From positions 1-5,816 of the forward strand of contig JANMKR010000178.1 of NCBI GenBank assembly GCA_031372145.1: a DNA stretch of 5,816 nucleotides. The letters run 5' to 3'. The first letter of the stretch is position 1, and every line of letters starts with the position of its first letter. The position numbers and the translations under genes are program-made. Under the pieces are notes generated by a model. The model was not told where the DNA came from. It made no database searches and was given only the letters and a program-made list of their open reading frames with translations. The stretch comes from CALMEC01 sp031372145 (GTDB taxonomy: Bacteria > Actinomycetota > Thermoleophilia > Miltoncostaeales > Miltoncostaeaceae). Below, piece after piece: positions 5,715-5,816 of the stretch.

Positions 5715-5801
5715 GGAGGGGTGGCAGAGCGGTCGAATGCAACGGTCTTGAAAACCGTCAGGGGTTCACGCCCCTCGAGGGTTCAAATCCCTCCCCCTCC
5801 G
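5715..5801 (+). tRNA. tRNA-Ser (anticodon TGA)
   Basis: An 87-nt class II tRNA on the plus strand. The acceptor GGAGGGG (5715-5721) pairs with CCCCTCC (5794-5800), and the discriminator is G (5801). The anticodon stem ACGGT/ACCGT encloses CTTGAAA, giving TGA (5749-5751), which reads UCA and other UCN codons. The long variable arm is AGGGG/CCCCT. The T arm is GAGGG-TTCAAAT-CCCTC. CCA is not encoded; GTTTGTGG follows. It diverges from tRNA-Ser(GCT) across a 64-bp gap, so the two serine isoacceptors for the AGY and UCN codon boxes sit back to back. Confidence 0.97.
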
Positions 5802-5816
5802 TTTGTGGCCCTTCAG

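Noticed and set aside
5357..5751. Plus-strand frames reading EGFEPSIRLNPDTHLAGGR and GGIRTLDPVKPGYPLSRRAL
   Set aside because: Both are antisense translations of tRNA-Ser(GCT), commonly misannotated as short hypothetical proteins.
4002..5801. tRNA genes as integration sites for a mobile element
   Set aside because: No integrase, no duplicated tRNA 3' end and no phage or plasmid gene is present in the window.

Overview
High-GC DNA with mostly G/C third codon positions, a DUF5996 protein, a multi-TM GGDEF-EAL protein, a rhomboid-type Cys/His zinc finger on an M50 protease, and tRNA genes without encoded CCA. Together these suggest an actinobacterium (Actinomycetota). An acidimicrobial or related lineage is possible, but the window does not settle it. 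It is ordinary chromosomal housekeeping and signalling content: no transposase, integrase, CRISPR or phage gene is visible.

Layout, left to right. Positions 1-265 hold no convincing gene but do hold a compact inverted/direct-repeat structure (10-73). 266-1222 (minus) encodes a DUF5996 protein with a clear ribosome binding site. 1223-1550 is non-coding, with weak terminator-like hairpins and a possible -10 box. 1551-3896 (minus) encodes a ten-TM protein with intact GGDEF and EAL domains, for making and breaking cyclic di-GMP. Just upstream on the same strand is tRNA-Arg(ACG) (4002-4075), with two tandem hairpins between the two. Divergent from the tRNA is a small three-TM protein (4195-4506, plus, GTG start). 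The divergent gap contains an 11-bp-period direct repeat that looks like an operator. 4525-5514 (minus) encodes a membrane-embedded M50 metalloprotease with an N-terminal zinc finger, convergent with the small gene. 47 bp upstream of it on the same strand is tRNA-Ser(GCT) (5562-5650). tRNA-Ser(TGA) (5715-5801, plus) diverges from that, 64 bp away.

How the parts relate: no operon links the protein genes by function. The recurring theme is that two protein genes (GGDEF-EAL and M50) each lie directly downstream of a tRNA gene on the same strand, with short gaps and no strong intrinsic terminator between. Read-through from tRNA promoters is therefore a plausible but unproven source of their mRNA. 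The strongest candidates for something undescribed are the left-edge structured element, the 11-bp repeat next to tRNA-Arg, and the zinc-finger/M50 fusion.
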